A DNA stretch of 38,860 bases from Candidatus Polarisedimenticolia bacterium (GCA_035764505.1 DASTZC010000224.1:1-38860); one strand, 5' to 3'; positions 17,631 through 24,845 are shown, counted from the first letter of the stretch. A program made the numbers and translations. The notes: generated by a model from the letters alone, not told the origin.

Positions 17631-18188
17631 TCACAGCCCCAGGACCTCCGCGGCGACCTGCAGGGCTTTCAAGACCCGCTCCACGTGCTCCGGCAGCTCG
17701 AGGCCCAGCTCGGCAGCGCCCTGCGCGATGTGCTCGCGATCGACACTGCGCGCGAAATGCTTGTCCTTGAGCTTCTTCATCACCGAGGCGACCTTCACCT
17801 CGGCGAGACGCCGTCCGGGCTGGACCAGGGCGCAGGCGACCAGGAAACCGCACAGCTCGTCCACAGCGAACAGCGATTTCTCCATGGGAGTAATGCGCGA
17901 CACCCCGGTGTAGGGAGCGTGCGACAGGATCGCGCGGATCACCTCGGGCGGGTAGCCTTGCTGCTCGAGGATCCTGCTTCCCACGAAGGGATGCTCTTGT
18001 GGAGAAGGATGCTCCTCGTAATCGAAGTCGTGCAGCAACCCGGAGAGGACCCAGAGCTCCGGGTCCTCTCCGAGCGCCTCAGCGCAGCCCCTCATCGCGA
18101 TCTCGACGGCGAGCGCATGCTTGAGAAGGCCCTCGCCTCGCGTATGCGTCGTCAGAAGCTTCCAGGCGTCCTCACGGCTCGGAGGCAT
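17631..18188 (-). CDS. HD-domain phosphohydrolase
   Basis: A 185-residue protein. Metal-binding residues of the HD superfamily are visible: His24 (LLKHALAVE), His53-Asp54 (GLLHDFDYE) and Asp110 (FAVDELCG), with His66 and His90 also in the helical core. This small stand-alone type is often annotated as an HDIG-like hydrolase; the substrate, probably a nucleotide or phosphate ester, is not known. I chose ATG 18188, preceded by AAGGAG; an in-frame start 16 codons earlier would run into the promoter of tRNA-Ala. The stop lies eight bases from the tRNA-Val CCA end, in convergent orientation. Confidence 0.88.
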   Translation of the reverse strand: MPPSREDAWKLLTTHTRGEGLLKHALAVEIAMRGCAEALGEDPELWVLSGLLHDFDYEEHPSPQEHPFVGSRILEQQGYPPEVIRAILSHAPYTGVSRITPMEKSLFAVDELCGFLVACALVQPGRRLAEVKVASVMKKLKDKHFARSVDREHIAQGAAELGLELPEHVERVLKALQVAAEVLGL

Positions 18189-18200
18189 GCGGGGTTCTCC

Positions 18201-18230
18201 TTGACGGAAGGAGGCTCCGTTTCCTAGAAT
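18201..18230 (+). promoter_or_regulatory. Promoter of the tRNA-Ala gene
   Basis: TTGACG (18201-18206), an 18-base spacer and TAGAAT (18225-18230) make a good housekeeping-type promoter, 24 bases before the tRNA. It overlaps the leader of the divergent HD-domain gene. Confidence 0.65.
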
Positions 18231-18254
18231 GAGCATTCCTCGAGAACGCGAAGG

Positions 18255-18330
18255 GGGCGGTTAGCTCAGCTGGGAGAGCGCTGCGTTCGCAACGCAGAGG
18301 TCGAGGGTTCGATCCCCTTACCGTCCACCA
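18255..18330 (+). tRNA. tRNA-Ala (anticodon CGC)
   Basis: Complete cloverleaf: acceptor GGGCGGT with ACCGTCC; D-stem GCTC/GAGC; anticodon stem CTGCG/CGCAG with loop TTCGCAA, giving anticodon CGC for the alanine codon GCG; T-stem GAGGG/CCCTT; discriminator A and encoded CCA. The acceptor contains the G3-U70 wobble pair, the identity mark of tRNA-Ala, which confirms the reading. The last 13 bases overlap, on the opposite strand, the 3' end of the DUF892 gene. Confidence 0.95.
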
Positions 18331-18884
18331 CGCCCACCGGCCACCTTCCGAGACCTGCCCATCATATCGTTTCCCGCCGCACGCTCGTCGCCGCGTGCCG
18401 CCTTGACGTTGATGTCGCGCATGGCGATGCGCGTCAGCTTCTCGTCGGCCGCCTTTTCCTCGTCCAGCGTCTCCTTGAGCAGCGATTCCACCTCGCTGTG
18501 GCCCAGGAGCTTGGCGAAAGTCGCCATGGTGCCATAGCTGCCGATCTCGTAATGCTCCACCTTCTGGGCGGCGGCGATCAGGCCGGCGTCGTGCACCGGA
18601 GGCTCGGCGTCCTCTTCGATGACTTCCTTGCCTTCCTTGATGAGGCCTTCCATGCCTTTGCAGGTCTTGGCCTTCGCCTTCTCTCCCAGGATCTCGAAGG
18701 CCCTCTCCAGGCGGTCCACGTGGCCCTCGGTCTCGCGCAGGTGATCTTCGAAAGCCGTCCGCAGCTCGGGCGATCGGGCCGCCTTCGCCATTTTCGGCAG
18801 CGCTTTGGTCAGCTGCTTCTCGGCGCTGTAGATGTCTTGCAGCTCTTCCACCAATAGATCTTCGAGCGATTCGAGCTTTTTCAT
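18318..18884 (-). CDS. DUF892 (YciE/YciF) ferritin-like protein
   Basis: A 188-residue protein starting MKKLESLEDLLVEELQDIYSAEKQL, the characteristic opening of the DUF892 four-helix ferritin-like family. Acidic and histidine residues on the helices (EELQDIYSAE, HLRETEGHVDRLE, VEHYEIGSYG, LDEEKAADEKL) could hold a di-metal centre. Relatives are linked to stress and bile or osmotic response, but their function is unproven. ATG 18884 follows AAGGATCGTGAG. A basic, Gly-rich tail of about 20 residues goes beyond the fold. The stop codon TAA sits inside the T-arm of the convergent tRNA-Ala gene. Confidence 0.93.
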   Translation of the reverse strand: MKKLESLEDLLVEELQDIYSAEKQLTKALPKMAKAARSPELRTAFEDHLRETEGHVDRLERAFEILGEKAKAKTCKGMEGLIKEGKEVIEEDAEPPVHDAGLIAAAQKVEHYEIGSYGTMATFAKLLGHSEVESLLKETLDEEKAADEKLTRIAMRDINVKAARGDERAAGNDMMGRSRKVAGGRGGR

Positions 18885-19103
18885 CTCACGATCCTTCCAT
18901 CGACCGGATTGATTGTCATGGAGGAATCCTACACCATCGATTTTGATTTTCTAGGTATTGTGCGATGCAAAATCAATCGGGCGCGGTTTTCGCGCTCCTA
19001 CGGCATGAATCGGGGGACGGAAATCGCGCGAGAAAATCGCGCGAGATGAGGGTCGACGAGCTTGTTCGGGAACCGCTGTAGAGGATCGACGGGAAATCGG
19101 ACA
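18885..19103. other. Intergenic region upstream of the DUF892 gene
   Basis: This stretch of 219 bases is A+T-richer than its surroundings and presumably holds the promoter for the DUF892 gene, although I cannot choose between several weak -10 candidates. It contains an imperfect inverted repeat (CGATTTTGATTTT near 18938 and AAAATCAATCG near 18969) and a tandem 13-base repeat listed separately. No coding sequence is seen. Confidence 0.5.
19021..19046. repeat. Tandem repeat, 2 x 13 bases
   Basis: AAATCGCGCGAGA occurs twice in direct succession. Each copy contains the 8-base palindrome TCGCGCGA, so the two palindromes are spaced 13 bases apart. It may be a regulator binding site or simply a short duplication. 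Confidence 0.8.
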
Positions 19104-19133
19104 ATAAAAAAGCCCCCGGTTTCCCGGGGGCTT
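19104..19133 (-). terminator. Intrinsic terminator of the first Cys-rich gene
   Basis: On the minus strand a ten-base-pair stem (AAGCCCCCGG with CCGGGGGCTT) and four-base loop are followed by a T run. It lies 18 bases after the stop of the gene at 19151-19771. Confidence 0.9.
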
Positions 19134-19150
19134 CGAGTCGGGATTGAAAC

Positions 19151-19771
19151 CTAGGGAGTCGGCTCGGAGGCGCTCACCTCGCGATTCTTGCTGTTGCAGG
19201 CCTTGCCGCAGATGCGGTTCGAGTGCACATCATTCTGATCGGAGCCAAAGAGGGCACGGCAGCACTGCTGGCAATCCTGCGTCTTCGGGAGCTGCTGGCA
19301 GTCGGTAATCGAGTCGAGGCTGGGGGTCGGGAGCGAACTGACTTGCTTGGGTCCGGAGACCTTCGAAGGAGCCGTCCCGGAAGCCTTGGCCGTCAGCGAG
19401 GAGCCGAACACGCCGATCAGTGATTGGACCTGGTTCCGCAGCAGCGGAGCGCTGCCGTTCTGCGACTGAATCGTAATTCCGAGATGGCGGAATGCCTGGA
19501 CCGCGTCCTCCTCGGTGGCGGGAGAGGTGAGATCGTCGCGCAGCTTGATCCCAGCCTTCTGCAGCGTCTCCGAGGCCGTTTCCGCGGTGAGGGGGGCCGC
19601 ATCGGTGTCGCCGGAGAGACGGTCCGCCAGCATCACCGCGAATTCTCCGACGCTCACGCCTTGTGAGGCGGGAGCGGCGCCGAGCAGGAGGGCCATGACG
19701 ATGACCAGGGCGGAGGCCGAAAGAATGGTGCGCATTCTGATGACTCCATTTGAATGGAACATTAGGTTCAT
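19151..19771 (-). CDS. Secreted protein with Cys-rich tail, paralog 1
   Basis: A 206-residue protein of a family I do not recognise. ATG 19771 follows GAGGAG by seven bases; an internal ATG at codon 13 gives a shorter signal peptide. After the hydrophobic signal, ending near GAAPASQG, comes a helical region opening with SVGEFAVMLADRL, a linker (FGSSLTAKAS to PTPSLDS), and a tail with six cysteines (DCQQLP, DCQQCC, ICGKAC) that ends in SEPTP. The neighbour at 19945-20553 has the same plan and many identical positions, so they arose by duplication. The opening resembles the start of an S-layer-homology repeat, but only weakly. It has its own promoter and terminator. Confidence 0.85.
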   Translation of the reverse strand: MNLMFHSNGVIRMRTILSASALVIVMALLLGAAPASQGVSVGEFAVMLADRLSGDTDAAPLTAETASETLQKAGIKLRDDLTSPATEEDAVQAFRHLGITIQSQNGSAPLLRNQVQSLIGVFGSSLTAKASGTAPSKVSGPKQVSSLPTPSLDSITDCQQLPKTQDCQQCCRALFGSDQNDVHSNRICGKACNSKNREVSASEPTP

Positions 19772-19811
19772 GGGGGTTCTCCTCGCAAACCGGAATGTCA
19801 GTAAACTGGCC

Positions 19812-19841
19812 TTAATATGCCGTGAAATACGAAACAGTCAA
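19812..19841 (-). promoter_or_regulatory. Promoter of paralog 1
   Basis: On the minus strand TTGACT (19841-19836) and TATTAA (19817-19812) are separated by 18 bases. The start of transcription would be about 30-35 bases before the ATG at 19771. Confidence 0.65.
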
Positions 19842-19876
19842 CGCAAAATCTGGTGTCAGCATTGTGAGCAATGATA

Positions 19877-19913
19877 CAAAAAAGGCGCACCGAGGAGACC
19901 CTCGGTGCGCCTT
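19877..19913 (-). terminator. Intrinsic terminator of the second Cys-rich gene
   Basis: On the minus strand a perfect 14-base-pair stem (AAGGCGCACCGAGG and its complement) with a four-base loop is followed by six Ts. It lies 31 bases after the stop at 19945 and separates the two paralogs, so they are transcribed independently. Confidence 0.95.
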
Positions 19914-19944
19914 GTTGGAAATGAGTTCGAGTAGGGCGAATCGC

Positions 19945-20553
19945 TTAGGGCGTCGGCTCGCCAGGGCTGACGACCAGGTTCTTCTTCTGGCACAGCCGGC
20001 CGCAGACCTTACCGCTCAGGTTCAGCTGGTTCTTGCAGCAGTCCATGCAGGGGTTGCAGACCGACTGCGGTCCCGAGCAGGGGGACGGAGGCCGGGGCAG
20101 CGCCTGGCAATCCAAAGGCGTCGTGTCGAGCGACGGAATCGCCTCGGTCGTGCCGCCGGTGCGTGCATTGAACGTGCCGGTGTTCTTCTCGGAGGCGGAA
20201 GCCAGGTTGCTGCCGAAGATCCCGACGAGACTGGCAGCCCGATCGCGGCTCAGGAAACTCTCGGGATGGTCCGTCTGAAGGACGATGCCCAGCTGTCCGA
20301 ACAGGCTCGCGGCTTCCTTCTCCGTCAGCGGGCTGTTCAGATCGGCAGCGAGCTTGACGCCATGCTTCTTGAGCAGGTTGGAGGCGCTTTCCTTGGTGAG
20401 GGCCGCATCGTCGCTCTGGATCTTGGACGCGACCATGACCGCAAAGTCGCCCACCGACAGGCCATCGGAGGGAACCGGTGCGGCGGCAAGGAGCACCGAC
20501 AGGGAAAGAGCACAAGCAAGAGAGCCGACAAACAAAACCCTTCTACGATCCAT
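19945..20553 (-). CDS. Secreted protein with Cys-rich tail, paralog 2
   Basis: A 202-residue paralog of the preceding gene. ATG 20553 follows GGGGGAGAA by about seven bases; an in-frame extension of 24 codons upstream would run across the promoter and is rejected. The signal peptide is MDRRRVLFVGSLACALSLSVLLAAAP. Shared blocks with paralog 1 are SVG(D/E)FAVM, LT.E.AS..L.K.G.KL..DL.SP.TE, FGS.L, PSLD, DCQ.LP, the CC pair, CG..C..KN and the EPTP end. The tail here has eight cysteines, two more than in paralog 1, one pair in a Pro-rich insert (PSPCSGPQSVC). The function is unknown; disulfide-bonded extracellular domains are likely. Confidence 0.87.
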   Translation of the reverse strand: MDRRRVLFVGSLACALSLSVLLAAAPVPSDGLSVGDFAVMVASKIQSDDAALTKESASNLLKKHGVKLAADLNSPLTEKEAASLFGQLGIVLQTDHPESFLSRDRAASLVGIFGSNLASASEKNTGTFNARTGGTTEAIPSLDTTPLDCQALPRPPSPCSGPQSVCNPCMDCCKNQLNLSGKVCGRLCQKKNLVVSPGEPTP

Positions 20554-20596
20554 AAGGATTCTCCCCCTCGTTGGCGGAATGCTTTGTCCGGCCTGG

Positions 20597-20625
20597 ATAA
20601 TACGGTGAAGCCGAAGGGCCGTCAA
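20597..20625 (-). promoter_or_regulatory. Promoter of paralog 2
   Basis: On the minus strand TTGACG (20625-20620), a 17-base spacer and TATTAT (20602-20597): close to the housekeeping sigma consensus with ideal spacing. Confidence 0.75.
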
Positions 20626-20778
20626 GCGTTAATTTGGCCAAAAAGTGCGCATTTAGGCCGGGACAAGGCCCAAATATAGGTCTTTCGGCTTCGCCGTCAC
20701 GCGAAGGATGGCGCCCGGGCGACCTCCGAAAAGTCCTTTAAATCCGCTCAAGTAATGGCGTCCGGAATCATTATTACC

Positions 20779-20806
20779 TTGACATCCTTTGGTTTCGCCG
20801 TATTTA
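20779..20806 (+). promoter_or_regulatory. Promoter of the large surface-protein gene
   Basis: A perfect -35 TTGACA (20779-20784), a 16-base spacer and TATTTA (20801-20806). Transcription should begin near 20813, giving a leader of about 45 bases before the small ORF at 20860. Confidence 0.75.
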
Positions 20807-20859
20807 CAGAATCCTGCTTTCTGCTCGTACCAAAAACCAGTAGCGCTGAGGGGGGCTTC

Positions 20860-20919
20860 ATGGCGCGCTGTTGGCGTTATTTCTCTGCCGGTTTGGCCCC
20901 CGGCCGGGGTTGTCGATGA
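20860..20919 (+). CDS. Possible 19-residue leader peptide
   Basis: ATG 20860 is preceded four bases upstream by a strong ribosome site, AGGGGGG (20849-20855), better than any in front of the large gene. The 19-residue product is MARCWRYFSAGLAPGRGCR. Its TGA overlaps the ATG of the large surface-protein gene (20916) by four bases, the arrangement of translational coupling. It has no run of a single regulatory codon, so amino-acid attenuation is not suggested. It may only serve to load ribosomes. It could also be a chance ORF. Confidence 0.45.
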   Translation: MARCWRYFSAGLAPGRGCR

Positions 20920-23900
20920 AGGCGACCCGCTTCCTCGGACGGGTTGCGCTGGGCGTCGCCTTTGCGGTTGCCGCCGGTTTGCAGCCTCCCCCCGCCGCCG
21001 TTTCCGATTTCAGCTATTACGTCGATTTCGCATCCCCTGCGACCACGAACTGCACCCCGACTTCCTCGGGATGCACCGGCCAGTGCGCCAGCCCGACCTG
21101 CGGCACCCAGGCGACGCCCTGCCACAGCATCCAGGCCGCCATCAATATCGCCAACTGCAATATCGGAGCAAACACCGCGCTGGAAGCCGACGTCAACGTG
21201 GCCGCCGGCACCTATCCGGAGCGTCTCTTCGTCTACCCCAACATCCACCTGATCGGGGCGGGGAAAGACGTGACCACCATCGACGCCAAGGGTCTTCTGC
21301 GCTCCGCGGTGATCATGTCGAAGCAGACCCTGTTCGGGTTCGCCAGGCCGGGAGTCAAGTTCTCGATCACGGGATTCCGCATCATCCACGGCAGCGGCGA
21401 TCGGATCGATCTGGTCGACTCGGGTGGGAACCATTATTTCCAGATGGGGGGCGGCGGGATGCTGCTGTTCGGCCAGATCGGAACCACGGGCTGGCCCTCC
21501 GTCACCGATTGCCGTATCGAGGACAACACGATCATCGAGAACACCCCGGCGACGCCGGCCCCGGACTGGAACGGCGGCGGGATCTACGTTGCGGTGGGAG
21601 GCCCGATCATTTCGGGGAACATCATTCAGCGCAACACCATCACCCCGCCCAACCAGAGCGGCCAGGTGGATGCGCTGGGATGGGGGGCCGGAATCTATTC
21701 GCTCAACTTCGACTGCCTCCCGCTCATCACGCGCAACGTGGTACGCAATAACGTCACTGTCGCCCAGGTGGGAAGCGGCGCCGGCATGAACGTCGCAGGG
21801 AACGAGGGAACGATCATCAGCAACAACCTGGTGGTCGGGAACTCCGCCAACATCGAGGGGGGCGGCATCTACATCTACGCGGCCGCGGCTTCCGCTTACA
21901 ACAACGTCGTCTTCGGGAACATCGGCGGCGGCGCGGGAGGCGGCTTCAGCACCGGAAGCCCGATTGCCGACATCGACGTCACCAACAATACCGTGGTCGG
22001 CAATGTCCTGACCGTACATACCGTCCCCAAGGGGGCAATCTTCTCCTCCGTCGGCGGGGGCATCTACTCCTCCTTCATCCTGAGCCAGCAGAGCCAGCCG
22101 CTGAACCATCTGACCAACAACCTGGTCGCCAAGAACGATGCCACCTCCCTGGGGGGCGGCGGCGGGCTTTACACCTATAACGCGTTCGCCACCAACGATC
22201 ACAACGACTACTTCGGTGATGCGCCCAACGAGATTCGCGGCGATTACACCGAAGCGACCGTCGTCGGGACCAACGGCAACCTGTCGGTGGATCCGGTCTT
22301 TGCCAATATCCCGACCTTCTGGGATCACACGAATGCGGCGGGCGCCTCGAACACCGTGGTGGTCTTCGATGCCACGCGTTACGCCGTGGGCAACCAGATC
22401 GAATACAACGACGACGGCGTCGCCCGGCAGATTACCGGCATCAACACCAGCACCAAGACGCTCACCTTCACGCCCGCGATCACCTACAAGACGTGCAGCA
22501 ACGCCGTCAACGCCTCCTGCACCGTGAACACCGACTGCGTCTCCCCGGGGACGTGCAATACGGTGACGACCCAGGCGAACCGGATCCTGGCCAATTGGGG
22601 TGCCAGCACCAACGTGACCGAGGACCTGCGCCTGACGGCTTCCTCGCCGGTGCGCGACGCCGGAACGAACACGCCGCAGTTCGGGACGACTCCCACGACC
22701 GACTACGATCAGCTGCCCCGCCCCGTGGATGGGGACCAGAACGGATCGCTGATCAACGACATCGGCGCCTACGAGTTCCGCCTGCCCGACACCGACGGTG
22801 ACGGAGTGGGGGACGCCCTCGACTGCGATGATCTGGTGAACAGCGTCTGGACGGCGCCGCCCGACGTGGCCGCTCCGCTGTCGATTTCGAGCGCCCAGAT
22901 GCTCTCCTGGATGCATGCGCCGCAGTCGAACGTCTACAACGTCTACCGCGGCACGATCACCTCGCCGTGGACCTGGAACCCGTCCTGCTTCGCCTCCGAG
23001 ATTCCGGGCCTTTCCACGTCGATCGCCGCCTCGGCTCCGGCCCTGGGGACGGCGCAGTATTTCGTGGTCGGCGGGGTCAACTCCTGCGGCAGCGGACCGA
23101 TTCATACCGTTTCGACGGTCTTTCCGCCTTCGGTCTGTGATCCCGCGCCGGGCGATGCCGACGGCGATGGAGTCGCCAACCTCAACGACAATTGTCCGAC
23201 CGTCTCCAACAACACCCAGCTCGACCCCGAGCACGACACCGTCGGGACGGCCTGCGACAACTGTCCGACGACCTACAACCCGAACCAGCTCGACGTCAAC
23301 GCCAACTCCCAGGGAGACCATTGCGAGGACGGCGACGGCGACGGCTCTTTCCTGGTGAACGACTGCAACGACTCCAACCCGGCGATCCACCCCGGCGCCA
23401 CGGAGATCTGCAACGGGGTGGACGACAACTGCACCGCGGGAATCGACGAAGGCTTCGATGGCGATGGCGATGGCGTCACCACCTGCGGCGGCGACTGCAA
23501 CGACGCCAATCCGGCCATCCGGCCCGGGGCGACCGAGATCTGCAACGGGGTGGACGACAACTGCACCGGGGGCATCGACGAGGGCTTCGACGCCGACGGC
23601 GACACCTTCACGACCTGCGGCGGCGATTGCAACGACTCCAACGTGAACATCCATCCCGGCGCCGCCGAGGTGTGCAATGGTCTCGATGACAACTGCACCG
23701 CCGGAATCGACGAAGGCGGCAACGCGTTGTGCAGCGACACCAACAGCTGCACCAGCGACGTCTGCGGCGGCGCCGCCGGCTGCCAGTTCTCGCCGGTCCC
23801 GGACGGCAACGCCTGCAATGACAGCAACGCCTGCACCCAGACCGACGCCTGTGCCTCGGGCGTCTGCAACGGAACCAACCCCGTGGTGTGCAGCGCCCCG

Positions 23901-24617
23901 GACACCTGCCACGACGCGGGTACCTGCAACACCACCAGCGGCGCGTGCGAGAACGCGCCCCCGAAGCCGGACAACACGCCGTGCAGCGACGCCGACCTCT
24001 GCACGCAGACCGACACCTGCCAGACGGGAGTCTGCACCGGCAGCAATCCGGTCGTCTGCTCCCCGTCGGATGACTGCCACGACCCCGGCACCTGCGCTCC
24101 GGCCACCGGAGTCTGCTCGGTCGGAGCGCCCAAGGCGAACGGCTCCAGCTGCAGTGACGGCAACGCTTGCACCATGAACGATACCTGCCAGACGGGGGTC
24201 TGCCAGGCGGGCGGGCTGCGTGACGGCGACGGCGACGCGCACGTCGACGGGCTGTGCGGCGGAGATGACTGCAACGACCTCAACAACGCCGTCTGGCACG
24301 CACCGTTCGAGGTCACGAATCTGATCCTGACGACGACCTCGCCCGCGAACCCGGCGTGGGATTCGCAAGCCGGAGCGGCGGGACCCGAGACGACCTACGA
24401 TCTGGTGTCGGGCAGCTTCGGACCCGGCGGAGGCAGCATCAGCTTCGCAGCCGCGAGCTGCCTGCAATCGGGCGGAGCGGGCAATTCCTTCCCCGATGGT
24501 CGTCCCGATCCGACGGCGGGGCTCGCCTACTGGTACCTGGCGCGCGGCCGGAACTCGTGCGGTACCGGGACCTATGGCACCGTGCCGCGCGACACCAATA
24601 TCCCAGCCTGCCCATAA
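20916..24617 (+). CDS. Secreted mosaic protein: beta-helix, TSP3, MopE-like and Cys-rich repeats
   Basis: A 1233-residue extracellular protein. ATG 20916 starts a signal peptide (MKATRFLGRVALGVAFAVAAG); a TTG 15 codons upstream is less likely. Order: a right-handed beta-helix with DUF1565-like start and many NN-V-x-N-GG rungs (about 35-580), ending in a typical DIGAYEF; a calcium-binding TSP3-like motif (DTDGDGVGDALDCDD); beta-domain A; more TSP3 repeats (DADGDGVANLNDNCP); three MopE-like copper-site repeats (DCND...PGATEICNGVDDNC); Cys-rich repeats of the CTQTDxCxxGVCxGxxPVVC kind; a further DGDGD motif; beta-domain B. No sorting motif, LPXTG or PEP-CTERM is seen. It is probably a cell-surface or released adhesive or metal-binding protein; no enzymatic site was found in the helix. 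Confidence 0.9.
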   Translation: MKATRFLGRVALGVAFAVAAGLQPPPAAVSDFSYYVDFASPATTNCTPTSSGCTGQCASPTCGTQATPCHSIQAAINIANCNIGANTALEADVNVAAGTYPERLFVYPNIHLIGAGKDVTTIDAKGLLRSAVIMSKQTLFGFARPGVKFSITGFRIIHGSGDRIDLVDSGGNHYFQMGGGGMLLFGQIGTTGWPSVTDCRIEDNTIIENTPATPAPDWNGGGIYVAVGGPIISGNIIQRNTITPPNQSGQVDALGWGAGIYSLNFDCLPLITRNVVRNNVTVAQVGSGAGMNVAGNEGTIISNNLVVGNSANIEGGGIYIYAAAASAYNNVVFGNIGGGAGGGFSTGSPIADIDVTNNTVVGNVLTVHTVPKGAIFSSVGGGIYSSFILSQQSQPLNHLTNNLVAKNDATSLGGGGGLYTYNAFATNDHNDYFGDAPNEIRGDYTEATVVGTNGNLSVDPVFANIPTFWDHTNAAGASNTVVVFDATRYAVGNQIEYNDDGVARQITGINTSTKTLTFTPAITYKTCSNAVNASCTVNTDCVSPGTCNTVTTQANRILANWGASTNVTEDLRLTASSPVRDAGTNTPQFGTTPTTDYDQLPRPVDGDQNGSLINDIGAYEFRLPDTDGDGVGDALDCDDLVNSVWTAPPDVAAPLSISSAQMLSWMHAPQSNVYNVYRGTITSPWTWNPSCFASEIPGLSTSIAASAPALGTAQYFVVGGVNSCGSGPIHTVSTVFPPSVCDPAPGDADGDGVANLNDNCPTVSNNTQLDPEHDTVGTACDNCPTTYNPNQLDVNANSQGDHCEDGDGDGSFLVNDCNDSNPAIHPGATEICNGVDDNCTAGIDEGFDGDGDGVTTCGGDCNDANPAIRPGATEICNGVDDNCTGGIDEGFDADGDTFTTCGGDCNDSNVNIHPGAAEVCNGLDDNCTAGIDEGGNALCSDTNSCTSDVCGGAAGCQFSPVPDGNACNDSNACTQTDACASGVCNGTNPVVCSAPDTCHDAGTCNTTSGACENAPPKPDNTPCSDADLCTQTDTCQTGVCTGSNPVVCSPSDDCHDPGTCAPATGVCSVGAPKANGSSCSDGNACTMNDTCQTGVCQAGGLRDGDGDAHVDGLCGGDDCNDLNNAVWHAPFEVTNLILTTTSPANPAWDSQAGAAGPETTYDLVSGSFGPGGGSISFAAASCLQSGGAGNSFPDGRPDPTAGLAYWYLARGRNSCGTGTYGTVPRDTNIPACP
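23328..23720 (+). repeat. Three tandem MopE-like repeats (about 132 bases each)
   Basis: In-frame units at 23328-23456, 23457-23588 and 23589-23720 encode 43, 44 and 44 residues. Each has D-x-DGD, a DCND motif, HPGA or RPGA, a CNG(V/L)DDNCT core and GIDEG. The core matches the protein metal-binding site of MopE. Units 1 and 2 are nearly identical over the core at DNA level, pointing to recent duplication or conversion. Confidence 0.9.
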
Positions 24618-24845
24618 CTCCCAGACGACTCATCCCTGCAGGGCGAAGCCGTGTGCGCCAGGGTCGGCTCGTCTCGCGCCGTGTCCTGGCGCTGAAATCC
24701 GGGAGATCAGCATCGTTTGCCAGTCGAGAGGCGCCGGAGAAAGGCCGCCCTTTCAACGCCTCGATGACGAAAGGGAAGGACTGAGCTAATGGGCAAGCCG
24801 GCAGGGTCCCCGTGTCAGGCAGGGGGGCAGGCTCTCGAGCGAGCG
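24618..24845. other. Intergenic region between convergent genes
   Basis: There is no supported gene in these 228 bases. A six-base-pair hairpin GAAAGG-CCGC-CCTTTC lies around 24741-24757 without a T run, so it is not a clear terminator. Confidence 0.5.

Larger units (their letters stand above)
20554..20859. other. Intergenic region between divergent promoters
   Basis: These 306 bases hold two strong promoters pointing away from each other (20597-20625 minus, 20779-20806 plus). Between them lie a short hairpin (CGGC-TTC-GCCG at 20686-20696) and the perfect palindrome CGCCCGGGCG at 20712-20721, a possible operator. No gene was seen apart from the leader ORF that begins at 20860. Confidence 0.6.

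Noticed and set aside
20641-20778. Possible riboswitch in the region before the surface-protein gene
   Set aside because: The promoter lies downstream of this region, so it would not be transcribed in the leader; no known riboswitch core was recognised.
23328-23720. Possible CRISPR-like or insertion-related repeats
   Set aside because: The repeats are in-frame, about 132 bases long without spacers, and encode protein motifs.
20877-24467. A 1196-codon open frame on the minus strand opposite the large surface-protein gene
   Set aside because: The plus frame has a signal peptide, promoter and recognisable domains. The minus frame is rich in Val, Ala, Gly and Arg from reading Asp/Asn/Thr codons backwards and shows no motif.
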